A stretch of 64,000 nt of DNA from Nereocystis luetkeana. Taxonomy: Eukaryota; Sar; Phaeophyceae; Laminariales; Laminariaceae. Each line of letters opens with the position of its first letter. Positions within the stretch are counted from its first letter, which is position 1. Below, piece after piece: positions 23,201 to 35,601 of this stretch. The notes below the pieces were generated by a model. It was not told the DNA's origin and searched no databases. It worked only from the letters and a program-made list of their open reading frames with translations. Position numbers and translations under genes: made by a program. The stretch spans positions 5,102,547-5,166,546 of the forward strand of contig JARUPZ010000034.1 in assembly GCA_031213475.1 (NCBI GenBank), in the 5' to 3' direction.

Positions 23201-26200
23201 CTTTTGTCTACACGATGGGTCCTGATTACTTTGGGCACCCGTATCACAGTTACTACAGGGGAACCCACAGCAGTAATCAGGACCAAATATGCTTAGCAAA
23301 AACGGTGGAATATACAGGTTTTTGTTGACACGATGGGTCCTGATTACTATGGGCACCCGTACTACAGTTATTACGGAGGAACATACAGCAGTAGTAGTAA
23401 TCAGGACCAACCATTTATGCTTAGTAAAAACGGTGCAATACATACCTTGGTAGTCTTTTTGGGTGAACAATGGGTCCAGATCAACTATTGATATGGTCGA
23501 GGTTAAAATGTACATGCAATTGTTCCCCCGAGAAGTCGTAAGTGTCGTAAGTGTCGTAAGTAGTTTATCATATCGATGATGGCGGGTGCAGTTACTCAAC
23601 TATGCTATACCGGCAACCTCTTGGGACTTTTGATTGGAGAGAAAAACAAAAGAAAAAGAAAAAAGACGGAAACGACAAAACGACAGAAGATGAAGTTGCG
23701 AGCTTGTTGCAGCAAGCAGAGCACCGGCAGCGAACATTAACCCTTTTAGAACCGCAGTCCCGTTCTGGGGACAAACCAGTCAAATTTCAAGTAGTTTTGT
23801 CCCCAAATGGGACTGCGGTTCTAAAGGGGTTAAGGCAGGCAAGCACGCAGGCAGGCAGGCACGCAGGCAGGCAGCCCCGGGCAGCTTGCTTGCTTTGCTG
23901 GTGGGCTGACGTATCAGTAACAAATAAAACATAATCAACGGCTACAGAGAGCAGCACCGCCTGACAGTGAACCAGCCCACAGGCAGGTTGCTTGTTTTTC
24001 CCGGGATAGGGTCATAAAAACAATACCACCGCTGTGTATGCCCCTAAATACAAGGATCGTGCGAAGAAGAAGCAGAGGTTACCACGAGTGAGTGCTTCGT
24101 ATACTGATATTCAATATAAACGGTTACTATATTTAGGGACAACGTGGTACCTATCTACAAACAGTGCACCTGGTTATACCTGGGATATATACCAGGTATT
24201 GCTATTACCAGGTATTAACCCTTTTAGAACCGCAGTCTCGTCTTGGGGACAATTGGGGACAACTTACTTGGAATTTGAGTGGTTTGTCCCCAAAACGGGA
24301 CTGGAGTTCTAAAAGATTTTCATCCCCTCGATGACGGATACCACTCTCTGGGGGCGGACGTCGCAGGAGAGGTCTTCATGTTAGCCGTGTTTGCGGGCAC
24401 AGGAGGCTGGACGCCCAACGCTCCCGAAACGAGAGTCTACAAGCTCCTCGTGTTTCCCGCCAGAGCCTTTACGGGGTTTGATACAACCCGTACTCGTACA
24501 TACACGTTAATAGTACGGGCGTTCGTGCGCTCTATCACACGCAGCTTGCACGTACTAGGGTAACACGAAAGATTTTCCACGAAATCCTCCATCTCACGGC
24601 TCAGGTTGTGTTAGATACCCTGGTATGTAACAAGTACGTATAGAAAGAAATGAGGCGTATAATACCGACTTCAACACGAAACAGCCAGCCCCGGCTGTCT
24701 GCTGGGATAGCAGGATATATAAATGAGGCGTAAGAGACAGCAACGACCTCAACACGAACCAGCCAGCCCCGGCTGCCTGCTGGGACAGCAGTAGGGTGCA
24801 TATATGGGGCGTACAGCACCGCCCAACACGAACCAACCAGCCTCGGCTGCCTGCTGGGATAGCAAGAGTATTTACACAAGAGGCGCACAGAAACGCCCCC
24901 AAAATAAACCAGCCCTGGCTGCCTGCTGGGATAGTAGGGTATACATACGACATATATATATTTATAAGATCGAAAACAACAGCTGGGAGATCGAGGATTT
25001 CGTCGAAACTCATACCTGGTACCATGGTATTTCGCAAGCTGTGTGATTTTTCGATCGCGCGCACTACAGGCTTTAAATGGCCTCATGCAGGGTACACCAC
25101 AGCAGTAGTCTGTCTGTGTATGAGGAAGACAAAATCTTAACCCATTTAGAACCGCAGTCCCGTTTTGGGGACAAACCAGTCTATAATTGTAAGTAGTTCG
25201 TCCCCAAAACGTGACTGCAGTCCTGAAAGGGTTAAGCTGCAGAATTCAAGGAGAGGGTGTGCCTCTATTTATTAATAGGAAAATAATATATAATATATAT
25301 ACATGTGTATATACCTGGTATATATATTTCCGAAGTTGCACGTAGCTTGCCATACATGTAGATATATACATATATGAGGCGTACAGCACCGCCCAACGTG
25401 CACCGGCCCGGGCTGCCAGCTTCCTCGCTGGGATAGGGTGTATGCACATCAAGAGGCTTTCGCAGCAGCACCGGCCACACAAAAAAGAAAGCAGCCCGAG
25501 CTTGCTGCTTGCTTGCGTGCGTGCGTCATGACGACGAACACCAAGGCCCAACAAAACATACGCGGTATCATCACTTCTGATCGGAAACCTGAGAGATACG
25601 TTTCGTGTTCATATCGACAGAAACGTCCAAAACAGCGAGCATTGCTTCCGGCCAGAGCAGGCATATGGCCGATTCGTATACCAGGCATATGAGAGAAAAA
25701 CTACTTGTCCCCCCGCAGTACAAGGGCCCATAACCCACTATTATTACGGGGGGCCATAGTTAACAGGACCAAATATTGTTGGTAAAAATGGTTAAACATA
25801 TAGGTTTTTATGTGTACCATAGGTCCTGTTAACTATGGTCCCCCGTATTAGTATCAATAGTGCCGCTGTCCCGTTTTTCGGGGGACAAACAAAACTCGAT
25901 TTTGGAACCGCTCTGCCCCTTAATATAAGAACCATTTACATTGAATATTAGTGGACAAAAGCTCCTTATATTTAGGGGCAGTGTGGTAAGAATTATGTCC
26001 CGAAAAAGGGGACGGAAGTTCGGAAAGGGTTTAATTGAACCCCTCCCTCCCTCCCCGGGGACTTGAGAGAGATCAAAGTCGACGATAAAGAAGTGACATT
26101 TTTTTCAGCGAAAACCGGAACTGCGCGGGGATATGGGGTTTAGACGAGGAGGAGGGGGGGGGGGGGGGGGAGGAGGCCGCTGATAAAAAAAAATGATTGT

Positions 26201-29200
26201 CGGGTTAAGATGCAAGGACTCATCCGCACGGCGAGAAAAAAAAAGAAGCGCAAACTGCTGCCCGTGCTGCGTCTGGGCCCTCACCACGAAAGCACGCCGC
26301 TCGTCGAGACGGGCGACAGAGACTAAAAAAGCGACCAATTGCTCTGGTCGCTGGTAACCCTCGGGTCGGACTGAACCCATGCATGTACGGCACATAGAGC
26401 GTACAGTACTCGCGACACAATGTTAACTGGAGGTGTACATGAGTTCCGAGTGTATGGTCTCGTGCATAAATTTCCCAAAAATACGAGTCTGCCGCAGTTT
26501 CAACTATTTTTTTCTTTTCCCCTCCATCACTCCGGTTCAGTCAGTTGGAAAAAGCTGGTAGAAATCACTGGTACCCTTATACCATCACCTCGTAACCAGG
26601 TTACCTGGCATAGGTGTATAGCCAGTAGTAGTGAGTGTGGCACATTCTTGTTCCAAGGAATATGTGGTACTTCACAATTTGAGGGCAAACACCTCTGTCC
26701 CGAGCGCGAGGACATTTTGCACATGAACGTGTACTCCAAACGACCCCTTATATTTCGGAACGCAGTGATATTTCATAACCGGGACCACTATGTCCCCAGA
26801 TGTGAGCACGGTCTGTACACTAATATTCAATCAGAACGGTTCTTCTGCGTTGGGACAGAGTGATAGTACGGTATACTTTCCATGTCCAATGGCACCTATC
26901 GTACAAACTCGGTGTATTGTACCACTGTGTTTCGTCGGATCTCAGGTCGTAGGGTCTCTCAAGAAACGGCTCTCTCTCTCTCTGTCTTCCTCCTCCCTGG
27001 TGACCCAAGTGCTCGAGGGTTCACTCAGCCGACAGGCCGAGAGAGGGACCGGTGGGATGCGAGGATGGGGGGCGGGTTCACACGGTCGCGCCTCAAGCTT
27101 GGACGCTCCAAGAGCCATCACGGCTTGAGCTCCACGCTAGAAGAAGAAGAAGAAAAAAAAAAAAAAAAAAAAAAACGAGCCCCAAGCCTCGAGCTCCATG
27201 CTTCAAAACCAATGCTGCAAAAGCCTCGAGCATCATGCCCCAGACGCAAAGCAAGCCCTGACTGATCCTAGTGCCACTGCTGGTGAATCATCATATGCAC
27301 AACAGTATTCTAATTCCTATTGTGAAAATACAGAGTTATGTTCCCAAAAAACGCAGACGCGAGCGCAGTTCTCCATGGGCATCAAGACACAAGGCCTCGG
27401 CCCAAGCTTCAACCCGAGCTTCACGACAATTGAAGCCAAAATCACAAAATCGAATTCTCAAGCCAAGACTCAGGCCGAGCAGCAAACCGAAGATAAATCA
27501 CGCCCTCAAGCCAAGACTCAAGCCGAGCAGTAAACCGAAGACAAATCAAATCCGCCAGCCCAAGATTCAAGCCTAGGAGCAAAAGCCGAAAGCCCTCTCA
27601 GGCCAACCTCCAAGCGAAGCTCCATGTTTTGTTTTTTGCTTCTTACTGCCCCTTTTAGGGACGTACTTCCGCCGTGGGGGAAAAACACTTAAAATTGGAG
27701 TCATATTTAGATTTTCTGTACAGTGCCCACCTAAAAGCGATAAGAACTGCTTACACGCACGTTGTTGGGTTCAAAGCACTTGAAAATAGTATAGGTTGGT
27801 TTTCGCTCTACAAAAAAGGGAGAAAGCAAGAAAGAAAAAAAACTATACCTGTATATTAAAACGCTCAAAATAGGCAAGTTTCGTATTTTTCTATTGGTCC
27901 GCGATGAAAAACCGTTACAGAAGGCAGAAAGCTGTCACATACCTGGTGGTGGAAGGTAGGAGAAGGGTTGCTATATTTCGGAGGCTTGCGCAAGGCAAGT
28001 CCCATACTTGCTGAGTTTTTTTCACGGTGCAGTTTCAAATAGGTATGGTTCGGTGAGGTTGTGGAGGTTGTCGACTCCAAACAGATGCGAACCGAACCGA
28101 ACCGAACCGAACCGAACCGAACCGAACCGAACCGAACCGCACCGAATCGAACCGAATCAAAACGAGCAACCAGGGGGGGGTCAACCACAAAACGAAACGA
28201 AAAACGCGCACATCGACAGGAGCTCCCAAGTTATCCCGGAGGCCGGCATCGAGCGGGAACATACATTTTCGATATACGTGCAGCAGTACGGGTCACGTTT
28301 GAAGAGCTATCGACTTCAAGCGAAAGTACTGGTATGGTTCAAAAAGAGAGGCCAAAAAAGGATTGGCACGGCCCGTACGAAAAAAGAATCTACTCCACAG
28401 GTATAGATAGCACTCATTCCGGTTGAACCACCCATCACGGGGGCTTCCTGTCAGAGGGGTGGAAAATTGACGGGAAAAAAAAAGTTCATCACAAAAGTTG
28501 ACGCAAAGAAAATAACAGCAACAACGGGCGGCCACTGCGCGCTTGCGGGATGATTCCGACCTCGGTGTCCGAGAGACACGACGCAAGGAGGAGGAGGAGG
28601 AGGAGGAGGAGGAGGAGGAGGTCGCATACACGGGGTACTGGAGCAACAATGCTCCTGCCCGTACGACTGCTGTACTGCCTGCTGAGGGCTCACACCGCTC
28701 GTGGGCGGTTTTTGACAACACCGAAGTAATACCAGCAATTGGTCTGGGAGGCGTACTACGATGGAGGTTCAACCTGAAAAAAAAAAAATGAGGCTTCCTT
28801 GTCCCACCGAGGTGTAATGCGGAATTCAAAGGGGACGAACACATGAATACGACTGATCGAAGCTACGCGAATCTCGCACGTGTACGTAACGCATCATATG
28901 CCTAAAACTGTAGAGCACAGGTTACATACGTACTGTCATCCTTTAACAGGCGGCGCCCGCCCGGCAAGGAAAAAGCCCCCCTGGCGGCTGGCGGCTGAGA
29001 AACATTTCGTTTCCCAAAATGTGATACCTCTTATCGTAGAACGCCTCTTGGTCGGTATCCCATGACAAGAGGTACCAGAGCGGCTCTCACCCCCTTTTTA
29101 CTGTTTACCACTGCACCCCCCGAGTTGAGGGACAAAAACACTTCAGGGTTAATAATAACCCTTCCAGGACTGCAGTCCCGTTGTGGGGAACACATCAGCC

Positions 29201-32200
29201 AAATTCTAAGTAGTTTTGTCACCAAAACGGGACTGCGGTGCTAAAACAAAGCACCAACCATTTGTTTTTGGAGTATGGGGAAAGGATGCACACTTCGAGC
29301 AGACCATCTAACAGATCATCTACAGGTCACCATCTAGATCGTGCAAGGCAGATGGATCATCTATTCCCGTGCGTGTATGATCTACACCAGCAGCTCGTCT
29401 TGCCGGGTGGGCATGCTTCCTGGGTTGGATCTGCCCTAAAAAGGCAAATCCTGCACAAACCTCTTACAACGGCAGGTGACGGAACAACAGTATTGTAGAT
29501 AGATCACGATCTGTCTGATCTATCTGAGGTGTGAAAGTTTACCGACATGTTCTGCTGTAGTACCCGCTGCACATGAAACATATATCTGACTCGAATCCCA
29601 ACTAATCTGTCCCCATAACGAGAGCGCAATCCTGAAGGAGATATTCACCCATTTCGTACTGCAGCCCCGTTTTGGGGACGAACCACTTGGAATTAGACTG
29701 GTTTGCCCCCAAATCGGGACTGCGGTACTGAAGGGGTCAACTCCTTTAGAACAGCACTCCTGCTGTGGCGACTAACCACTCGGAACTACTGCTGTAGAGC
29801 CAAAGGTAGGTACACATGTGCAGCAGCGCAGTACTACGAGCAAAAACATTGTAAGACAACTTCGGCCTTGAGAGATTGAGGCCAGCCAAACAGGCCACTG
29901 CCTGACTCGACACCCCCTCTCTACAAGCGTGAACCCCCCCACCCCGTCCTGCCCTCCCATCTCCCGGCATCCCCGTACTTTTAGTGCTTTCGAGGGGCAG
30001 CTTTTTCCACATACTCGTAAATAGTAGGGCCGGTCTCTCTACTGCTACAGCGGCCACCGGCATTATTCCGCACACTGCCACATTGGTTACTGTAATCCCA
30101 TCTGTGCCAAGCGATATCATCGGCATTGTATCTATCGGGCACCGGCATTATCAACAACCCTTTTTAGTGCGACAGTCCCGTTTTGGGGACAAAGTACCCG
30201 AAATTAGTGCGGTTTGTCCCCAATACGGGACTGCGGTCCTAAAAAGGGTCAAGCCGGTAGGTTATTGTAGAGGGACCTCTACTATTACGGGGAACCATAG
30301 TAAATAGGACCTATGGTACAGACAAAAACCTATATATTTACCTATTTTTACTAACAATATTTGGTTCTATTTACTATGATCCCCCGTAATACTGCTGTAA
30401 TGTTACTCGAGAAAGTGGAGGGACACACCCCTGTGTACAGGACGAAAACAACTGGCCCTAACCCCAACCTTAGCCCAAGCCAAGACCCAATCAACCATTA
30501 CTACGGGGGCCATAGTAAATAGGACCAAATATTGTTGGGAGAAATAGGGAAATAAATATGTTTTTGTATGTACGGTAGGTCCTATTTACTATGGACCCCC
30601 GTAGTACTTACATGCCATGAGTCCCTTTCTGCCTCGTCCACAGAGTATGTGCGGCAACCATTTCTGTTCGAAAAAGTTGGTTGGTGTAAGGCTCTACTTT
30701 TTAATACTGTTAATACAGAGTGCATCTGCTGACACCGAACGAAAAGTTTCAAAATATTTCGACCATGATGCCAGCATCGTAATCGCAGACAGCAGTCAGC
30801 GGTGGTGTTACCCTCCATAGTGCCGCTAGGCGGCAACCAATCAGGCCGGCACTACAGCGGCAACAGGCACTACTCCCGGCACTACCACGCCCGTTAACCC
30901 CTTCAGGACTGCAGTCCCGTTTTGGGGACAATTGGGAACAAACTACATGAGTGTTTTGTCCCCAAAACGGGACTGCGGTTCTAAAGGGATTAACCCCATC
31001 TGTGCCCAGCGATTCCACTCGTCCCATAGGCCGCAGCCGGCACGGCACTATAGGGAGACCGGTACTACCGCTGTATTCATAGATGGGATTATTTTTTTAG
31101 TTCGTCGGTATCATATCGAACTCGATTTTACCGTTCGACACCATACAATATCACTACCTCCCGCGCTGCTATTAATACCACCGTTCGATACTATATAATT
31201 TCACTATCATAATACCTCCCGCGCTGCCGGTCCCAAGGTAAAAACGCAAAAAAAAAAAAAAAAAAAAAATGCGGCTGCTTCTCTTTGTCATCGTTCGGGT
31301 AAAAATACAAGCCGGCCGGTAATCTGCAATTTGTCGTTTTGTATGACCGCAATGGAGAAAGAGCCGCGGCGGGCGCCGACGGGCGGCATCTTAATAACTC
31401 CTTTCATCGGTACAAAGAAAAACAAGAAGAAAAAAAGAGAAAAAAACTTGGCTTCCAAATATGATTTCCACGTTGTTGTTGCTGTTGTTGCTGGCGTGGT
31501 TTGTCGTTATTTGGTACGGTTGTGGTCGTTGTTGGTTGTTGTCCCCCACGCTCGCCCATTGCGGTACGCATTATGTTATTTTACGGGGGACAATAGTAAA
31601 TAGGACCAGATGTGGGTGGAGAAAAATAGCGAAATATACACTGGTAGGTTTTTGGGTGAACGGTAGATCATACCTGGTATGTAATATGGCGCCCCGTTTT
31701 AGTACGGTTGGTGTTGTTTGTTCCCCGCTGTTGCTGTTGCCGCTCGTTCTCGCGGCGGTTCATTACCCTATGCTATTGATGGTGTTGTTCGCGTCTACGT
31801 TGGCTCACTGCCCTACGCTGCCGTAGGCAGTGTTGGATGTTCGTGCGCACCGCTATTACGGGGAACCATACATAGTAAATAGGACCTATGGCACACATAA
31901 AAACCTACCTGGTATACATTTACCTATTATTACTATTACGGGGGGCCATAGTTAACAGGACCAAATATTGTTAGTAAAAATGGTTAAACATATAGGTTTT
32001 TATGTATACCATAGGTCCTGTTAACTATGGTCCCCCGTAATAGCAATAATTGGTCCTATTTAATATGGTCCCCCGTAATATAGCGCGTCAGCGCCGTCCG
32101 TCGGATTCCCCACTAACAGCAAGAGTGAAAAGAACGAGGCACGCGTAGCAAGGCGAGACAAGGCGAGGCCAGACAAGGCAACGCGGGGCAATGCACAGGG

Positions 32201-35200
32201 TGAGACAACACGAACACGAAACCAAACCATGTCTCACCGCAACAGGACACGACCAGAACAAAAACAAAATGAAACAAGAAAAAATATCCCACCGCACGTT
32301 CGGCGCAATGATCAAAATTCTAAACTTTGAGCACAGGGTTATAACCCTTTTAGGACCCCAGCCCCGTTTTCGGGACAAATCACTTGGAATTAGACCCTTT
32401 TAGGACCCCAGCCCCGTTTTGGGGACAAATCACTTGGAATTAGACCCTTTTAGGACCCCAGCCCCGTTTTCGGGACAAATCACTTGGAATTAGACCTGTT
32501 CGCCCCCAAATCGGGACTGCGGTACTAAAGGGGTTAAGAGATCCAGCGGCGGCTCGGATTTAAACCGCTCTAATTCTACGACGCAACATCGCACACTTAG
32601 CAGCAAGCAGGGCCTCAACATAAGAACTGGTTGTACCACATTGATCATGGATGGTCTTTTCAGGGGGGGAGCCTCGATCAAGACAAACAGACAAGCCTGA
32701 GTCTCGGTTGAAACAAACAAAACAAGCTGACACACAAAAAATACACGAAACACACAAGACACACAAAGCCACACACACATAAAACACATAAACACACAAA
32801 AAATATAAACACACACACAAGAAATACACAACACAGCAACAGGACCAAACGACCCCACCCCCTCACTCCCCCCCCTCCCCCCCGCCGCCTACCTACAGCA
32901 GCTACCCCCGCCCCCCACCACCCCCGCCCCCCCTCCCCACCACCACCACCCCCGCCCCCCCCCCCCCCCCCACCACTCCCGCCCCCCTTCCACCCCTTCC
33001 ACTCCCGCCCCCCCCCCCGCTCCACCCCGCCCCCAGCACTCCCCCGCCCGCGCTCGCTGAAACTACCGCCACCACTACCCCTTACCTTCAAGGTATGAAT
33101 GTAGGTGAAGTCGTTCCCGCTCCTATGCATCGGGATCTGCTTCTCCCAATTGTTGAACGTCCCCGTAATGTACACCTGCCGGCCTCCATGCTCCCATCGG
33201 AACACCGTCGGTACCAGCTGCTCCTCCCGTCACAAGAGAAGAAGCATGCAGAGCATAACAGGGGTTTCGGGGGCGGGGGCGGCCGGGGGCGGTCGGTCGG
33301 TCGGTCGGTCGGGTGTCAACAAGGAGAAGGAGAAAGTCATTTTTTTTCGAGCGGATTTTGCGAGTATTTTTTTCCCCCGATTTGTACAGGCGCAAAAAAA
33401 AAAAAACAGGGTTCTTCACGGGTCATGACCCCCACAACCCGCGCGTCCGGTCAGGATTTTTTTTAATCTCACGGGTCGGGTCGAGTTGGGTCAGATCAGG
33501 ATGTTTCAAACTCTCACGGATCGGGTCGGGTCGGGTTGCCCACTTTACCCGATCCGACCCGCGAGGTTTGACCCGAACCCGTGAAAAATCCTGAAAAAAA
33601 ATAGGGATCTTTGAGTTTGTATTAAAAAAATATAAGGCGCCACAAAGGGAGGACGCCTTTCGAGATGGCTCAAGCGATCGACAAACCGACCGACCGACCG
33701 GGATGCACCGGCGCACACGAGCTGATGACAGTTACATACATCCTGCTGTGAGCGAGTTCCCAGTGACAGCTTTCACTATCGCGTACCCATCTGACCCGAA
33801 ATTTAAGGACCGTTTCGACAAATTATTACCGACCGATCGACCGACCGACAAACCGACCGACCTGGATTCAACAACGCATACAAGTTAACGACAGTTGCAT
33901 ATATCCTGCTATGAACGAGTTCCTAGCGACAGCTACACACCATACTGCACGCATCTGGCCCGAAGCGAAAGGACCGTTTCGAAAAACTATTAATATACGA
34001 ACGGTCCGTAGAACGGTCCGGACCTCGAGAGACATACCAAGACGTGCTTGATATTCGTACAGCCTACGAGTACGGGTGCAGTCCTTCAAGGAGGGACCGG
34101 GGGGGGGGGGGGGGGGGGGGGAGCAAACAGAATAAGAGGCATTTCGGGGGGACGTTCGGGCGCTGAACAAGATAAGGAGGCATTCAGAACTTAGAGATGG
34201 GGAGGGGGGCAATATTTGCACGAGTCCGGGAGGGGCCGATTGGAAAGGATACGTACAAGCGTGCCGGTACGTAGTTTCAAGGGTATGGTACTGGGTCAAA
34301 TGATGAGCCTTCCCGATAACCCGGGTGTAGTGCGTACATCGATATCAGATTCAGTAATATTATACCAGGTACTATACACCTCGGACGGACAGATCATCTA
34401 CCGATAGATCATGGACGCGTTCTACAATAGAGGTAGCATAGTTCCACCATAATGACGGGGCTCCTTAACCCTTTTAGAACCGCAGTCCCACTATGGGGAC
34501 AAACCAGTCAAGTTTCAAGTAGTTTGTCCCCAAAACGGGACTGCGGTTCTAAACGGGTTAACCCAGAATCGTGGGAATGCCAATCTTGTTCAGAAAAATA
34601 CCGTAGCTATATACTTGGGCCATGGGATTTTTTTATCGGGGCGCAAGTTGATTTTTGCTGAAGTCAGTGTTTGGGTCAGGTGTGGAGTTGTTCAAATGAG
34701 AAGTCTCAGAAAATTGAGAGTGCCTCTCTATCGCAAACGCCTCCATGGTCTATTACGGGGGACCATAGTTAATAGGACCTATGGTATGAATACAAAACTA
34801 TATCTTTAACCATTTTTACCAACAAGTTTTGGTCCTATTAACTATGGTCCCCCGTAATAGGGCATCTAGCTCCTCGCCTGCCATTGTGTGAGCTTGTGCA
34901 GGATCTGCATAGTACAGATCCAACCCAGGAAACATGTGCTGCTGTCCTAGATCATGCAGATCATACGGGTCCCACCCGGCCACATGAGCTAGATCATACG
35001 GATCATACAGATCATACAGACAATCTGCCCTGAAAGATCTAGATCAACTGTGGGAATAGATGATATGTGCGTGGTGTGTAATCTTACGACGGGTAAGGTA
35101 TCGGAGGTGGAGTTGTAGAAAGCAAGAAGGCGTCGGTTAACCCCTCAGGAAAAAAACGAGGATAACTCCCCCGCCCAACAAGCGGTTCTCAGTATACAAG

Positions 35201-35554
35201 ACGAAGCCCACCCTTCAGGCGACTCGCCGAAAACACCTCACGTTTCGCTTCGCGCTGGGTGCAAGCAAGCAACGTCTGCTGCCTGGTCGGTGAAAACCCG
35301 GCGTGCTCCGCCCCGGCATCGTACGGATGAGAGAGTAAATGGTCATACGACTACGGCCATACATGATATGAGTACTTCCCCCCTCCCCCCACCCCAGCAA
35401 AGGGGGGTAACCGTCAGTACCGTAAAGGGCCGTTGACACTCGCAGAGGGGTGCGATCATTTTTTCAGTGCATGTTTTCTCTTGACAACCGAACGGTAACG
35501 GAAGGGTGCTTGTTGATGTCGAACCTTATCTTTTCAGAAGGCTCTCTCTCTCTT

Positions 35555-35601
<47 letters not shown>

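Noticed and set aside
22918-23475. Regularly spaced repeats resembling a CRISPR array
   Set aside because: Units are about 118 bp MITEs without distinct spacers, in eukaryotic DNA.
32678-33205. Minus-strand frame of 175 codons starting FRWEHGG
   Set aside because: Only the first part is exon 2; after the donor GTAAGG it reads through Gly-rich intron sequence.
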